A stretch of 37,472 nt of DNA from positions 1 to 37,472 of the forward strand of contig CAYLNK010000023.1 in assembly GCA_964384675.1 (NCBI GenBank), given 5' to 3'. The position numbers and the translations under genes are program-made. The notes beneath the pieces are model-generated. The model worked only from the letters and a program-made list of their open reading frames with translations. It searched no databases and had not been told where the DNA came from. This stretch comes from CAYLNK01 sp964384675. Its GTDB lineage: Bacteria > Acidobacteriota > Thermoanaerobaculia > UBA5066. This document shows, piece after piece, positions 22,573 through 31,837 of this stretch (positions within the stretch are counted from its first letter, which is position 1; each line of letters begins with the position of its first letter).

Positions 22573-23493
22573 CTAGGCGTCCGTGGAAGCCGGCGGCACT
22601 CCGGATGTCGCGTGTGCCCCCACGTGGGCGACGAAGACCTCGTTCAGGGTCGGGGCGCGTTCCTCGACGACGCGCGCTCCACAGCCGGCCAGCGCGGCTC
22701 GCAGCGCGTCCGGGCTCCCGCGAACGACGGCCGTCCAGTCCCGCCCCCGCCCCTCCCAGCGCAGCACGCCGTCCACGGCCGGAGGCTGGACCTTCGTTTC
22801 CGCGAGCTGCACGATGACCGCGCGGTGCGACCTCCGGAGGGAGTCGAGCGGCTCGCTCAGCGCGACGGTGCCCTGGCTCATCATCGTGACGTGATCGGCG
22901 ACCTGCTCGACTTCCTCCAGCAGGTGCGAGGAGAACAGCACCGTGCGGCCCTCGTGGGCGATCGTGCGGAGGATGGCGCCCAGTATGTCGCGGCGGACGA
23001 TGGGATCGAGGCCCGACGACGGCTCGTCCAGCACCAGGAGGTCGGGCCGAAAGGCCAGCGCGACGAGCAGGCCCACCCGGGCCTTCTGCCCTTTCGAGAG
23101 GCTCTTGATCTTCGCCGTGAGGTCGAGGGCGAACCCTCGCCGCAGCTCCTCGGCGTAGGCTTCGTCCCAGGCGGGATAGAACGCGCGCGAGTACCGGATC
23201 AGCTCGTCCACGCGCATCCAGCCCGGGAGGTCGTTCTCCTCGGAAAGGTAGCCGATTCGCGACAGGACACCGACCGGGTCGGCGACCGGATCCAGGCCGA
23301 ACACGCGCACCGAGCCGCTCTCCGCCCGGAGCAGACCCAGGACGTGGCGGATCAGCGTCGTCTTGCCCGCCCCGTTCGCGCCCACCAGGCCGTGAACCAC
23401 CCCGCGCGGCACGGACACGCTCACCGACGCGAGGGCGGTCCTGGCCCCGAAGCGGCGCGTCAGCCCGGACACGGTGATGACGGAATCGGCCAT
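22573..23493 (-). CDS. ABC transporter ATP-binding protein
   Basis: 306 residues. Walker A GANGAGKTT, Q-loop region RIGYLSEENDLPGWM, signature LSKGQ (variant of LSGGQ), Walker B LLVLDEP, D-loop SSGLDP and the switch histidine in VLFSSHLLEEVEQ are all intact. The ~70-residue C-terminal extension after the ATPase core is usual for ABC-2 exporters of the CcmA/YtrB type. The frame is open far upstream, antisense to the kinase, but the ATG at 23491-23493 just precedes the conserved ITVSGLTRRFG. First gene of the exporter-esterase operon, divergent from the kinase gene. Confidence 0.93.
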   Translation of the reverse strand: MADSVITVSGLTRRFGARTALASVSVSVPRGVVHGLVGANGAGKTTLIRHVLGLLRAESGSVRVFGLDPVADPVGVLSRIGYLSEENDLPGWMRVDELIRYSRAFYPAWDEAYAEELRRGFALDLTAKIKSLSKGQKARVGLLVALAFRPDLLVLDEPSSGLDPIVRRDILGAILRTIAHEGRTVLFSSHLLEEVEQVADHVTMMSQGTVALSEPLDSLRRSHRAVIVQLAETKVQPPAVDGVLRWEGRGRDWTAVVRGSPDALRAALAGCGARVVEERAPTLNEVFVAHVGAHATSGVPPASTDA

Positions 23494-23572
23494 GAGCGAA
23501 CCAGCCGGGGATGTCTCTAGTCGGCTTCCCGATATTAGCCTCGGCGCACGGGCGGGAGCGGGACGCCGCCCG

Positions 23573-23578
23573 TAGAAT
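23573..23578 (+). promoter_or_regulatory. -10 element (TAGAAT) of the kinase-TPR gene
   Basis: TAGAAT 11 bases before the ATG at 23590, with no Shine-Dalgarno, implying a very short leader. The 96-bp gap to the divergent ABC ATPase must hold both promoters; TAATAT on the minus strand near 23531-23537 is a candidate for the other direction. Confidence 0.45.
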
Positions 23579-23589
23579 CGATCAATCTC

Positions 23590-26004
23590 ATGAGTCTCGG
23601 CGCGGGGCGACGATTCGGGCACTACGAGATCCTCGCGCCCCTGGGCGCCGGCGGAATGGGCGAGGTGTACCGGGCGCGGGACCACCGGCTCAAGCGCGAC
23701 GTCGCGATCAAGGTGCTGCCGGAGACCCTGGCCCGCAACCCGGACGCACTCGAGAGGTTCGAGCGCGAGGCCCTTGCCGTCGCGGCCCTCTCCCATCCGA
23801 ACATCCTGTCGATCCACGACTTCGGCACGGAGGGCGAGGTCTCCTACTCGGTGATGGAGCTGCTCGAGGGTCAGACCCTGCGGGCCGCGCTCGACTCGGG
23901 TCCTCCCTCCGAGGCCCAGGTGCTGGAGTGGAGCACCCAGATCGCCCGGGGCCTGGCCGCGGCGCACGAGAAGGGCATCGTCCACCGGGACCTGAAGCCG
24001 GAGAACCTCTTCGTGACGAAGGGCGGCCACCTGAAGATCCTGGACTTCGGGCTGGCAAAAGTCGCGAAGACCTCCGCCGCCTGGAACGTCTCGAGCGCGC
24101 CGACGGAGTCGGGACACACCGAGCCGGGGACCCTGCTGGGAACCGTCGGCTACATGTCGCCGGAGCAGGTGCGGGGCCTGCCCGTCGATCATCGATCGGA
24201 CATCTTCTCGTTCGGGGCGGTCCTCTACGAGATGCTCTCGGGCCGGAAGGCGTTCCGGCGAGAGACGGCCGGGGACACGATCGCGGCGATCCTCAAGGAG
24301 GAGCCTCCGGAGCCGACCGCGTCGGCGGACCGCCTGTCGCCGGAGATCTCGTGGGTCATGCGGCGGTGCCTCGCGAAGAGCCGGGACGACCGCTTTCAGT
24401 CGGCCTCGGACCTCGTCTCCGCCCTGTCGGGCTCCTCGTCGGGGTCTCGAGGCGAGAGGCCTTTCGCCACCTCGTCTCCCGTCCCGGTCGCGGCGGGCCT
24501 GAAGGGGATCCACGGCGCGGCCGCGGTGGCGGTCGTCGTCGCGCTCCTCGCGGCGGGAGCGCTGTACCGGCGCTCGGTGGCCTCGCGCCCGGCCGCCGGC
24601 CCGTCCATCGCCGTCCTCCCGTTCCTCAGCCTGACGGGTGAGAAGGAGCACGAGGTCTTCGCCGACGGCATCTCCGACGACCTCATCAACCTGCTGTCCA
24701 AGATGCGACCGCTCCGGGTCATCGCGCGGACCTCGTCCTTCTCGTTCAAGGGCAAGACGGTCGACATCGCGACCATCGCCAGGACCCTGAAGGTGTCGCA
24801 TGTGCTCGAAGGCAGCATCCGGTGGACGGGCGACCGGATCCGCGTCGCGGCGCACCTGATCCGCGCCTCCGACAGCAGCGACGTCTGGTCGGAGACGTAC
24901 GACCGCCCGCTCGGAGACGTCTTCGTGGTGCAGGACGAGATCTCGGCGGCGGTGGCGGCGCAGCTCGAGGTGAAGCTCCTGGGCGCGGCGCCGAAGACGA
25001 AGCCCGTCGATCCGAAGGCGTACGGGCTGCTGCTCCAAGCCAAGCAGCTGGGCGACCTGGGGACGAAGGAAGGCTACGAGCAGGCCCGGGAGCTGCTCGA
25101 GAAGGTGCTCGTGATCGCGCCCGACTATCCCCGGGCGTGGAACGAGATGGCGTTCTACCATCTGATCCAGGCGTTCCGAGGGTGGAGTCCCAGACACGAA
25201 GCGCTGGAGAAGGCGCGCCAGGCCACGGCGAGGGCTCTGGCCATCGACCCGCGGGAGCCCCGGTCTCACGCGCGGCTGGCCGACATCTCCCTCTCCGAAT
25301 CCGACCTGGCCGGCGCGGCGCGGCACGCGCAGCGGGCTCTGGAGCTCGATCCGGCCTGCAGCCCCTGCCTGAGCGTCGCGGCGAACCTCCTCGCCCAGCT
25401 CGGCCGCACCGAGCGCGGCGTCGAGGTGTACGAGTTCCTGACGGCGAGGAATCCGGTGGCCCCGATCGAGCTCGTCAATCTCGGCCTGAGCTATCTGGAG
25501 GCCGGCTCGTACGACAAGGCGATCTCGACGTTCAAGACGGTCCTCCAGCTCACGCCGGGGCGGCGCTCCGCGCTGCATGGGCTCATACACGCCTACCTGC
25601 TCTCGGGGAGGCCGGAGGAGGCGATGGTCTCGATCCCGGAGCAGAAGGACGAGAAGCCGCGGGCGGTCAACCTGGCCATGGCTCTCCACGCCCTCGGAAG
25701 GAAGGCCGAAGCCGAGGCGGCGCTCGCGAACGTGATCGAGACGTACGGTCAGGAAGACCCCTACGACGTCGCCTGTGTGCTCGCCTTCCGCGGCGAGCGG
25801 GACGCCGCCTTTTCCTGGCTCGAGAAGTGGGCGGCCCGGTCCGGGGCGTTGTCGGCGCTCGCGACCGCGCCTCTTCTCCGGAACCTCCACGCCGACCGGC
25901 GCTGGCTTCCGCTCCTGCGGCGGTTCGGGTACGCGCCGGAGCAGCTCGCGGTGATCCGGTTCGACCTGCCGGCGCTTCCGAAGGAGGCGGCCCCGGCTCC
26001 CTGA
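23590..26004 (+). CDS. Membrane serine/threonine kinase with TolB/FlgO-like domain and TPRs
   Basis: 804 residues. Kinase domain at about 12-280 (LGAGGMGEVYRA, K41 in VAIKVL, HRDLKPEN, ILDFGLAKV, GYMSPEQ). One membrane helix lies at about 308-326 (AAAVAVVVALLAAGALY). An outside TolB-N/FlgO-like domain starts at 338 (SIAVLPFLSLTGEKEHEVFA), and TPR repeats run from about 475 to 790. The layout suggests a receptor kinase whose extracytoplasmic TPR part senses or scaffolds. It is a paralogue of the soluble kinase at 669-2933. Fragments of a close relative survive as a relic at 36299-36480. Followed after 61 bases by the hybrid sensor kinase. Confidence 0.92.
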   Translation: MSLGAGRRFGHYEILAPLGAGGMGEVYRARDHRLKRDVAIKVLPETLARNPDALERFEREALAVAALSHPNILSIHDFGTEGEVSYSVMELLEGQTLRAALDSGPPSEAQVLEWSTQIARGLAAAHEKGIVHRDLKPENLFVTKGGHLKILDFGLAKVAKTSAAWNVSSAPTESGHTEPGTLLGTVGYMSPEQVRGLPVDHRSDIFSFGAVLYEMLSGRKAFRRETAGDTIAAILKEEPPEPTASADRLSPEISWVMRRCLAKSRDDRFQSASDLVSALSGSSSGSRGERPFATSSPVPVAAGLKGIHGAAAVAVVVALLAAGALYRRSVASRPAAGPSIAVLPFLSLTGEKEHEVFADGISDDLINLLSKMRPLRVIARTSSFSFKGKTVDIATIARTLKVSHVLEGSIRWTGDRIRVAAHLIRASDSSDVWSETYDRPLGDVFVVQDEISAAVAAQLEVKLLGAAPKTKPVDPKAYGLLLQAKQLGDLGTKEGYEQARELLEKVLVIAPDYPRAWNEMAFYHLIQAFRGWSPRHEALEKARQATARALAIDPREPRSHARLADISLSESDLAGAARHAQRALELDPACSPCLSVAANLLAQLGRTERGVEVYEFLTARNPVAPIELVNLGLSYLEAGSYDKAISTFKTVLQLTPGRRSALHGLIHAYLLSGRPEEAMVSIPEQKDEKPRAVNLAMALHALGRKAEAEAALANVIETYGQEDPYDVACVLAFRGERDAAFSWLEKWAARSGALSALATAPLLRNLHADRRWLPLLRRFGYAPEQLAVIRFDLPALPKEAAPAP

Positions 26005-26065
26005 CGCGGTCCGAACGCGGCGGTCGACACCGCCGACTGACTAAGATCCGCCTAGGCCTGACAGC

Positions 26066-29000
26066 ATGAGCACGTCGGTGATGCGCCCTCCGCCGCGATC
26101 CTTGCGCGACGCCCTGCGGGAGGCTTGCCGCGCGCTGCTCTTCGCCCTTCTCGCAAGCCGTGCGGCCGCGGCGCAGGAATGGACGCCGACCCGGGCCTTT
26201 CGCGTCTTCAGCAAGTCGACCCACCGGGGGCTTCCGCAGTCCTCGGTCATCTCGCTGGCGCAGGATGTGCAAGGCCTCCTCTGGATCGGCACCCTGGACG
26301 GGGCGGCCACCTTCGACGGGCGATCGATCACGCCTGTCGAGGCCGCGCCCGGGGCTCCGGTCCGCGGCGTGATATCGGCCATCGTGCCCTCGAGGTCGGG
26401 AGGCGTCGCGGTGGGCTCGTCCGGAGGCGTCCACATCTTCGACGGACGCTCCTGGGCGTTCGTCGCGTCGAGCCGCGGCGTCGGTGCGCTGGCGGAATCG
26501 CGCGCCGGGACGCTCTGGATGGCCGACAGCGGCGGCGCGCTCTGGACGCTGGACGGCCGCGGCGCGTGGAAGCGGCATCCGGAGATGAAGGTGCCCGCGA
26601 TCGACCTTTCGGCGGGCCCGGACGACGCCATCTGGGCCGCGACGGAGCAGGGCGCCATCCGGCTCCGGGAAGGAAGAGCCGAAGCGATCCCGGGCGCGCC
26701 GCTTCCGGGACGAGCGGAGACCCTCGTCGCGACCCGGGACGGGCGCGTCTGGGTCGCCACGGACACCGGCGCCGTCCACTGGGCCCGGCCCGGCGGAGAC
26801 GGGTGGCACGCGGCGTCCATCCCGGGCTGGAAGGGCGGCGCGTTCCGCTGCCTCGCCGAGGACCGGCGCGGGCGTGTCTGGGCCGGCGGATACGGAGGCG
26901 GCCTGGCCTTCGGCACCGCCGACGCGCCCTGGACGGTCTGGGGCGCCTCGAACGGCCCGTTCGGGACCGGCGTGATGTCGATCCTGCCCGATCGGGAAGG
27001 GAGCGTCTGGTTCGGCATGAACGCCGTCGGCCTCGCGCAATGGGTCGGCGAGGAGTGGTCCCACCGGACGTCGGTGGATCCCGCGGTGCCGGGCCCGCTC
27101 CCGCTCTCGGCGTTCGGGGTCGCGCCCGGCCAGACGCCCGGCAGCGTCCTCGTGGCCGCGTTCAACGCCGGCGTCCTACGGCTCGGAGAGGGTCCCGAGC
27201 GTCACTACGGGAAAGAGGAAGGCCTCACCGAGGACGTCCGCGCCGTCGTGGAGCCGCAGCCCGGCGTGCTCTGGGCGGGCGCGCGCTCCGGGCTCTTCGA
27301 GTCGCGGGACGGGAAGGCCTTCCGCCGGGTTCTGACTCTGCCGGGCGGCTTCGTGATGGGGTTCTTCCGCAGTCCCCAGGGCCGCTGGTACGCCGCCACC
27401 ACGACGGAGGGCGCCTACGAGAACGAGGGCGGAGAGTGGCGGAAGGCAGAGTCGATCAACGCCGGGCTCGACGGCAAGCACGTCCGCGGCATGACGTGGC
27501 TCCGGAACGGCGAGCTTTGGGTGGCGACGCTGCGTGGCATCAGCGTCTTCCGGGCGGGCGAAGAGCCCGTGCAGCTGACCTCGAAGCTCGGCCCGGCCCT
27601 CCTCGATTCGGTGAACGCGGTGCTCGAGGTGTCGGACGACGAAGTCTGGGCGGGCGGGACCGGTGGCATCGCGGTGCGCAGGAAGGGTGCCTGGCGCCGC
27701 ATGACCGGGGCGGACGGACTCCCCGGACAGACCGTCTACTCCCTGGCCCGCGGGCCCGGCGGCGCCGTGTGGGCGGGCGGATCGGGCGGCGTCGGCCGCT
27801 ACGAGAACGGGCGCTTCAGGACCTGGGACTCGCGCTCGGGTCTCCTGCAGGAGGAGTGCAACCTGAACGGCCTCCTGGTGCAGCCCGACGGGTCGTGTTC
27901 GTCGGCGCGATGGGTGGGCTGGCCCGTTTCGACCCGACGGTCCAGCCTCTCCCGGCTCCCCCGCTGCGCCTCGCCTGGCGCGCGACGCCGGAACGCGGCA
28001 CGGACGGCGTCGCGTCTCTCGCGGCCTCCGAGCGGGCCCCTCCACCTGCGCTGGTCGGCGCCGTCGCTCGGCACCCGACCGGTGCAGTACCGCGTGCGCG
28101 TGCCGCGGCTCAGGGAGGCGTGGTCGGCACCGCAGTCCGACGACCACCTCGACGTGGAGAACCTCGCCGCGGGGAGGTGGTCCGTGGAGGTCGAGGCCCG
28201 GCTGGAAGGAACGGACGAATGGACCGCGCCTCTGCGGCTCGACGTGACGGTCGCGCCCCACTGGCACGAGACGCTGCTGGCGCGCGCCGGGCTGCTGGCG
28301 CTGATCGGCGCGGCCCTCTTCGGCGTCGTGCGCCTCCGGATGCGCGCGCTGCAACGGCACGCCGCGGTGCTGGAAGAGACCGTGCAGGAGCGCACCGCGC
28401 TGCTCCGGGAGTCGGAGCAGCAGGCGCTCGCGGCCAACCGCGCCAAGAGCACCTTCCTCGCGAACATGAGCCACGAGCTCCGCACCCCGCTCAACGGAGT
28501 GCTCGGCTTCGCGCAGCTCCTGGCCCGGAGGAAGGGTCGCGACGCCGAGGACCGCGAGGGGCTGGACGTGATCCTGAAGAGCGGCGAGCACCTCCTCGGG
28601 CTCATCAACGACGTGCTGTCGCTCTCGAAGATCGAGGCCGGGCGCGTCACGCTGGAGAAGGCCCCGTTCGACCTCGGCGCGATGGTCCGGGACGTCGAGG
28701 ACGTTCTCGAGCTCCGGGCAGAGGCGAAGGACCTGCTCCTGACCTGCGAGATCGACGGCGCGCGGCTGCCGCAGGCGGTGACCGGCGACGAGGGGCGCCT
28801 CCGGCAGATCCTCATCAACCTCCTGGGCAACGCCCTGAAGTTCACCGAGCGGGGCGGCGTCACCCTGCGCGTGAGCTGGCGCGACGGACGGTGCCTGCTC
28901 GAGGTCGAGGACACCGGTGCCGGGATCGCGGCCGAGGAGCTGAGCCGCCTCTTCGAGCCCTTCGTGCAGACCGAGACCGGGCGGCGATCGAAGGAAGGTA

Positions 29001-29698
29001 CCGGCCTGGGGCTGGCGCTCTCGCGGGACCTCGCCCGGCTGATGGACGGAGACATCACCGCCGAGAGCACCCCCGGCCGCGGGTCCTGCTTCCGCGTCGA
29101 CGTCGCGCTGCCCGAGGCGCCCGTGGAGGCGCTCCCGGCCTCGAGGGAAGAGCGTCGCGTCACGGGGCTGGCGCCAGGTCAGGGCGCGATCCGGGTACTC
29201 GTGGTGGACGACCTCCCGTTGAACCGCGCCGTGCTCTCGAGACTCCTCCTCTCGGTGGGTTTCGAGGTCCGGGAGGCCGCCAGCGGCGAGGAAGCGCTCG
29301 AGGTCTGGAACGGCTGGCGGCCGAGTCTGATCTGGATGGACAAGCGGATGCCCGGCATCGACGGCCTGGAGGTCACACGGCGGATCCGGGCGGCCGAGCG
29401 AGAGGCGGGCGGCACGCGCGTCCCGATCCTCGCCCTGTCGGCGAGCGCCCTCGACCACGAACGGGGCGAGATCCTCGCGGCGGGCTGCGACGACTTCGTC
29501 GCCAAGCCGTTCCGTGAAGAGACGATCTTCGCGAAGCTGCGCGAGCACCTCGGCGTGAGCTTCGTTTCCGAGGCGGTCGAGCGTCGCGCCCCGACCGGGA
29601 GGTCCGGCCCGGAACCGGCACCATTACCGGGTCGAAAGGACACCACCCGGGTGCTGCTCGTCGACGACGATTGGATCTGCCGCGAGGTGGCCTGCTAG
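26066..29698 (+). CDS. Hybrid sensor histidine kinase with beta-propeller sensor (second receiver interrupted)
   Basis: 1210 residues to a premature TAG. Signal peptide (ALLFALLASRAAAAQEW), two-component-regulator propeller repeats (about 45-610, many LWIGT / VWAGG blades), a Y_Y_Y-like domain (about 650-735) and a membrane helix at about 738-757. Next come HisKA with phospho-acceptor H803 in FLANMSHELRTPLNG, an HATPase domain with NALKF, DTGAGI and GTGLGLALS, and a complete receiver (VLVVDDLPLNR, Asp in IWMDKRMPG, K in AKPF). A second receiver starts (TTRVLLVDDDWICREVAC) and is cut by the element at 29695. Between about 27895 and 28037 the family-like sequence (VFVGAMGGLARFDPTVQP, then LPAPPLRLAWRATPERG) is in another frame. 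Two compensating indels at G/C runs, real or from sequencing, therefore scramble about 48 residues. Confidence 0.88.
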   Translation: MSTSVMRPPPRSLRDALREACRALLFALLASRAAAAQEWTPTRAFRVFSKSTHRGLPQSSVISLAQDVQGLLWIGTLDGAATFDGRSITPVEAAPGAPVRGVISAIVPSRSGGVAVGSSGGVHIFDGRSWAFVASSRGVGALAESRAGTLWMADSGGALWTLDGRGAWKRHPEMKVPAIDLSAGPDDAIWAATEQGAIRLREGRAEAIPGAPLPGRAETLVATRDGRVWVATDTGAVHWARPGGDGWHAASIPGWKGGAFRCLAEDRRGRVWAGGYGGGLAFGTADAPWTVWGASNGPFGTGVMSILPDREGSVWFGMNAVGLAQWVGEEWSHRTSVDPAVPGPLPLSAFGVAPGQTPGSVLVAAFNAGVLRLGEGPERHYGKEEGLTEDVRAVVEPQPGVLWAGARSGLFESRDGKAFRRVLTLPGGFVMGFFRSPQGRWYAATTTEGAYENEGGEWRKAESINAGLDGKHVRGMTWLRNGELWVATLRGISVFRAGEEPVQLTSKLGPALLDSVNAVLEVSDDEVWAGGTGGIAVRRKGAWRRMTGADGLPGQTVYSLARGPGGAVWAGGSGGVGRYENGRFRTWDSRSGLLQEECNLNGLLVQPDGSCSSARWVGWPVSTRRSSLSRLPRCASPGARRRNAARTASRLSRPPSGPLHLRWSAPSLGTRPVQYRVRVPRLREAWSAPQSDDHLDVENLAAGRWSVEVEARLEGTDEWTAPLRLDVTVAPHWHETLLARAGLLALIGAALFGVVRLRMRALQRHAAVLEETVQERTALLRESEQQALAANRAKSTFLANMSHELRTPLNGVLGFAQLLARRKGRDAEDREGLDVILKSGEHLLGLINDVLSLSKIEAGRVTLEKAPFDLGAMVRDVEDVLELRAEAKDLLLTCEIDGARLPQAVTGDEGRLRQILINLLGNALKFTERGGVTLRVSWRDGRCLLEVEDTGAGIAAEELSRLFEPFVQTETGRRSKEGTGLGLALSRDLARLMDGDITAESTPGRGSCFRVDVALPEAPVEALPASREERRVTGLAPGQGAIRVLVVDDLPLNRAVLSRLLLSVGFEVREAASGEEALEVWNGWRPSLIWMDKRMPGIDGLEVTRRIRAAEREAGGTRVPILALSASALDHERGEILAAGCDDFVAKPFREETIFAKLREHLGVSFVSEAVERRAPTGRSGPEPAPLPGRKDTTRVLLVDDDWICREVAC

Positions 29699-30036
29699 GA
29701 GCCTGTCCGAGTAAGCGGAAGGGCCGCGTTGCGAGCGCCACGGGCCGAGATTCGAGGCGTCGCGACGACGTGTGATGCCGTAGCGATCATCGAGGAGCGA
29801 CAACGATGAAGACCGGCCCGTGCCGCCAGCACCGCGAGCCGGAAGGCGAGCGACGAGGGGGAAGGCCGCTTGCGGCGTTCCCCGTCTACCCGAAGGGCGC
29901 CAGGTGGTTGCGGGCGATATCGGCGTTGCGAGGCCCTCGGCGGAGAGCCTACTCCAGCAGCTCGGGCCTCGCGCCTGGATCTCGCCCGCAAGCACCTTGG
30001 CGCGCGACCCTTCCCATTACTCGGACGGGCTCCTAG
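29695..30036. mobile_element. MITE-like element with 34-bp terminal inverted repeats
   Basis: 342 bp. The ends 29695-29728 and 30003-30036 are inverted repeats matching at 30 of 34 positions (outermost CTAGGAGCC / GGCTCCTAG). CTAG at both borders fits either a CTAG/TA target duplication or part of the repeats; TA-type duplications are known for IS630 and YTAR-type sites for IS5-like elements, but the family is not determined. No transposase motif is seen in the short internal ORFs, so it would need a transposase in trans. Removing 338 bp (one CTAG kept) rejoins the two receiver halves in the same reading frame, which supports the borders. Confidence 0.75.
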
Positions 30037-30390
30037 CTCCTGAAGGGACACGGCCTCTCGGTCACCGCGACGGCAACGGGCCGCGAGGCGATGGGCCTGC
30101 TTTCGAAGGGCGGGTTCGACCTGATCCTGATGGACGTCAACATGCCCGACATGGACGGCGTCGAGGCCGCGCGCCGGATCAGGACGGATCCCGCGCTGAG
30201 CGGAACGCCGATCGTCGCGATGACCGCGGAGTCCTTCGACGACGTGCGCGAGCGCTTCGCCGGGACCGGCATCGACGGCTATCTGGGCAAGCCGGTCGAC
30301 CCCGACGCTCTGGCGGAGGTCCTCGCGCGCTTCATCCCGCCTGGAACCTACCGGGGCCCGGGGCGAGCGACCCCTTCGTCTCCCTCCTGA
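30037..30390 (+). pseudogene. Detached second half of the second receiver domain
   Basis: Starts LLKGHGLSVTATATGREAMG, with the phospho-acceptor Asp in DLILMDVNMPDMDG, the Thr/Ser in VAMTAES and the Lys in GYLGKPVD, then a stop at 30388-30390. It continues the receiver begun at about 29640 and is separated from it by the inserted element. Internal ATG codons (30091) exist, but I see no ribosome site, and without the N-terminal acidic pair the domain should not work alone. Confidence 0.8.
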
Positions 30391-30409
30391 GGTCTACGAA
30401 GGGGTCGCT
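30366..30409. terminator. Bidirectional terminator-like hairpin
   Basis: Perfect 14-bp inverted repeat AGCGACCCCTTCGT / ACGAAGGGGTCGCT with a 16-nt loop, between the convergent sensor-kinase remnant and the SRPBCC gene, overlapping the former's stop. It lacks a T tract. Confidence 0.65.
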
Positions 30410-30414
30410 GCCGT

Positions 30415-31236
30415 TCAGGCGGAGGCGACGGCCTCCGGCGCCTGGGGCTCGGCCGGCATCGGATACCGCTCCGCCATGAAGGCGCGCCACGGCGCCGCGG
30501 CGCTCTCGACGTCGCGTTCGGCGCTGCTTCCGTACGCGTAGAGGTTCAGCCAGGCCATCACCGGACCGCCGCAGTCGGCCGTGCCGAGGACCGCAGCGCC
30601 CGGGACCGGCGCCTCCATTCGCACGACGACCGCGTGCGAGTCCGAGCGCTCCACGACTCCGGCGAAGCGCGGCGACCCGGCCGGGGCCTCCACACGGCTG
30701 CCGACCGCGGCTCCCGACACACCGAGCGCTTCCTTCAAACCGGTGAAGGCGCGCTCCGCCGGTCCCTCCGTCATCCCCATGAGGTCCGCCATCGAGGCGC
30801 GCTGCCCCGCGAAGCCGGCGAGGTAGACGCGCAGCACCTGCAGGAAGGCCGGCCAGCCGCCCTCCAGACTCTCCAGCTGCCCGTCCCAGTCGGCGGCGTC
30901 GGTGAAGAGGCTGGTGACCAGGCGCACCACGCACGTGCCGCCGGGGCGCGCCTCCACGAGGATCTCGGTCGCGAGCGACGGCGCGGCGGGCATGTAGTTC
31001 GGTGCCTCGCACGCGAAGCGGTGGGGCGGCTCCCAGCCGGTGACGACGCCCTTCGTTTCGCCGCCGCCCATGTAGTGGACGACGGCCCCCCCTTGGCGCT
31101 CCTCGATCTCCGCCCGCGTGAACCACGCGGTCGTGCCGTTGCCGGTCGCGATGGCCTGCCACACCTCCTCGGGCGTGCCGGGCACCTCGACCTCGAGCTG
31201 GATGAACCGCTTTCCGGGTTCCTTCAGGATGGACAT
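30415..31236 (-). CDS. SRPBCC/AHSA1-domain protein
   Basis: 273 residues. N-terminal START-like SRPBCC fold of the Aha1 type: IQLEVEVPGTPEEVWQAIAT, TAWFTRAEIE, and TGWEPPHRFACEAPN, then a C-terminal part with VMAWLNLYAYGSS. These proteins bind hydrophobic ligands; many small family members sit beside ArsR-type repressors. ATG start at 31236, preceded by a strong AAGGAGGAGG. The coding region overlaps the end of the ArsR gene by 13 bases, so both are expressed as one operon from the promoter at 31838-31866. Confidence 0.88.
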   Translation of the reverse strand: MSILKEPGKRFIQLEVEVPGTPEEVWQAIATGNGTTAWFTRAEIEERQGGAVVHYMGGGETKGVVTGWEPPHRFACEAPNYMPAAPSLATEILVEARPGGTCVVRLVTSLFTDAADWDGQLESLEGGWPAFLQVLRVYLAGFAGQRASMADLMGMTEGPAERAFTGLKEALGVSGAAVGSRVEAPAGSPRFAGVVERSDSHAVVVRMEAPVPGAAVLGTADCGGPVMAWLNLYAYGSSAERDVESAAAPWRAFMAERYPMPAEPQAPEAVASA

Positions 31237-31829
31237 GGAGCCTCCTCCTTCTTCTTGGTCGGCATGGGGTGAGCCGCCACCACGAGCCGGTGCGAGCGCC
31301 CGCCCGGCGCCGAGGCGTCGTGGTAGCGCGCGACGAGGTCCGTGACGGCGGCGGTGAGCTCGTCGGTGAACGCCGCGCGCTCGGCGGCGGAGCGGAACCG
31401 GATCTCGGCGTCGATCGCGAGCGTGGGCAGCCTCTTGCCCACCTCTTCGGCCTTCCTCGCGAGCGCGGCCACCTCGTGCGCGAGGCGGGCGGCCAGCGCG
31501 ACGAGGTAGCGCGCGGAGAGGCGATCGCGCGTCTTGCCGGGATCGCACGCGGCATGGCCCATGGCCGAGGGCGAGACCAGGTACGACGTCGCGGTCGCCT
31601 GCACGAAGCGCTCGGTCAAGCCTCCCCAGCGGCGCTCCTCGACATGCGTCACCAGGCCATGCGCCTCGAGGAGGCGCAGGTGGTAGTTCACCTTCTGGCG
31701 GGTGAGGCCGACGCGCGGCGCGAGCGTGGACGCCGAGCCGGGGGTCGCGAGCTCGGCCAGGAGACGCGCCCGCACGGGATCGAGGGCGACGACGGCCGCG
31801 GAGGGATCCTCGATGACGCCGACGTCCAT
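31224..31829 (-). CDS. ArsR-type helix-turn-helix transcriptional regulator
   Basis: 201 residues from the ATG at 31829. Winged helix at about 10-75: LDPVRARLLAELATPGSAST, LAPRVGLTRQKVNYHLRLLE, AHGLVTHVEERRWGG. The remaining ~120 residues are helical, including RAAFTDELTAAVTDLVARYH, and may mediate dimerisation or ligand binding. An upstream in-frame TTG at 31853 exists, but it lies inside the promoter, so I use the leaderless ATG. Probably an autorepressor acting on the palindrome at 31848-31865 and regulating the coupled SRPBCC gene. Confidence 0.88.
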   Translation of the reverse strand: MDVGVIEDPSAAVVALDPVRARLLAELATPGSASTLAPRVGLTRQKVNYHLRLLEAHGLVTHVEERRWGGLTERFVQATATSYLVSPSAMGHAACDPGKTRDRLSARYLVALAARLAHEVAALARKAEEVGKRLPTLAIDAEIRFRSAAERAAFTDELTAAVTDLVARYHDASAPGGRSHRLVVAAHPMPTKKKEEAPCPS

Positions 31830-31837
31830 GACCCGGG

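Noticed and set aside
22573..25890. 1105-codon minus-strand open frame including the ABC ATPase
   Set aside because: Only the last 306 codons are the ATPase; everything upstream is antisense to the kinase-TPR gene.
29699..30030. Transposase gene inside the inserted element
   Set aside because: The internal ORFs are under 130 codons, Arg/Ser-rich and without a DDE or other transposase motif.
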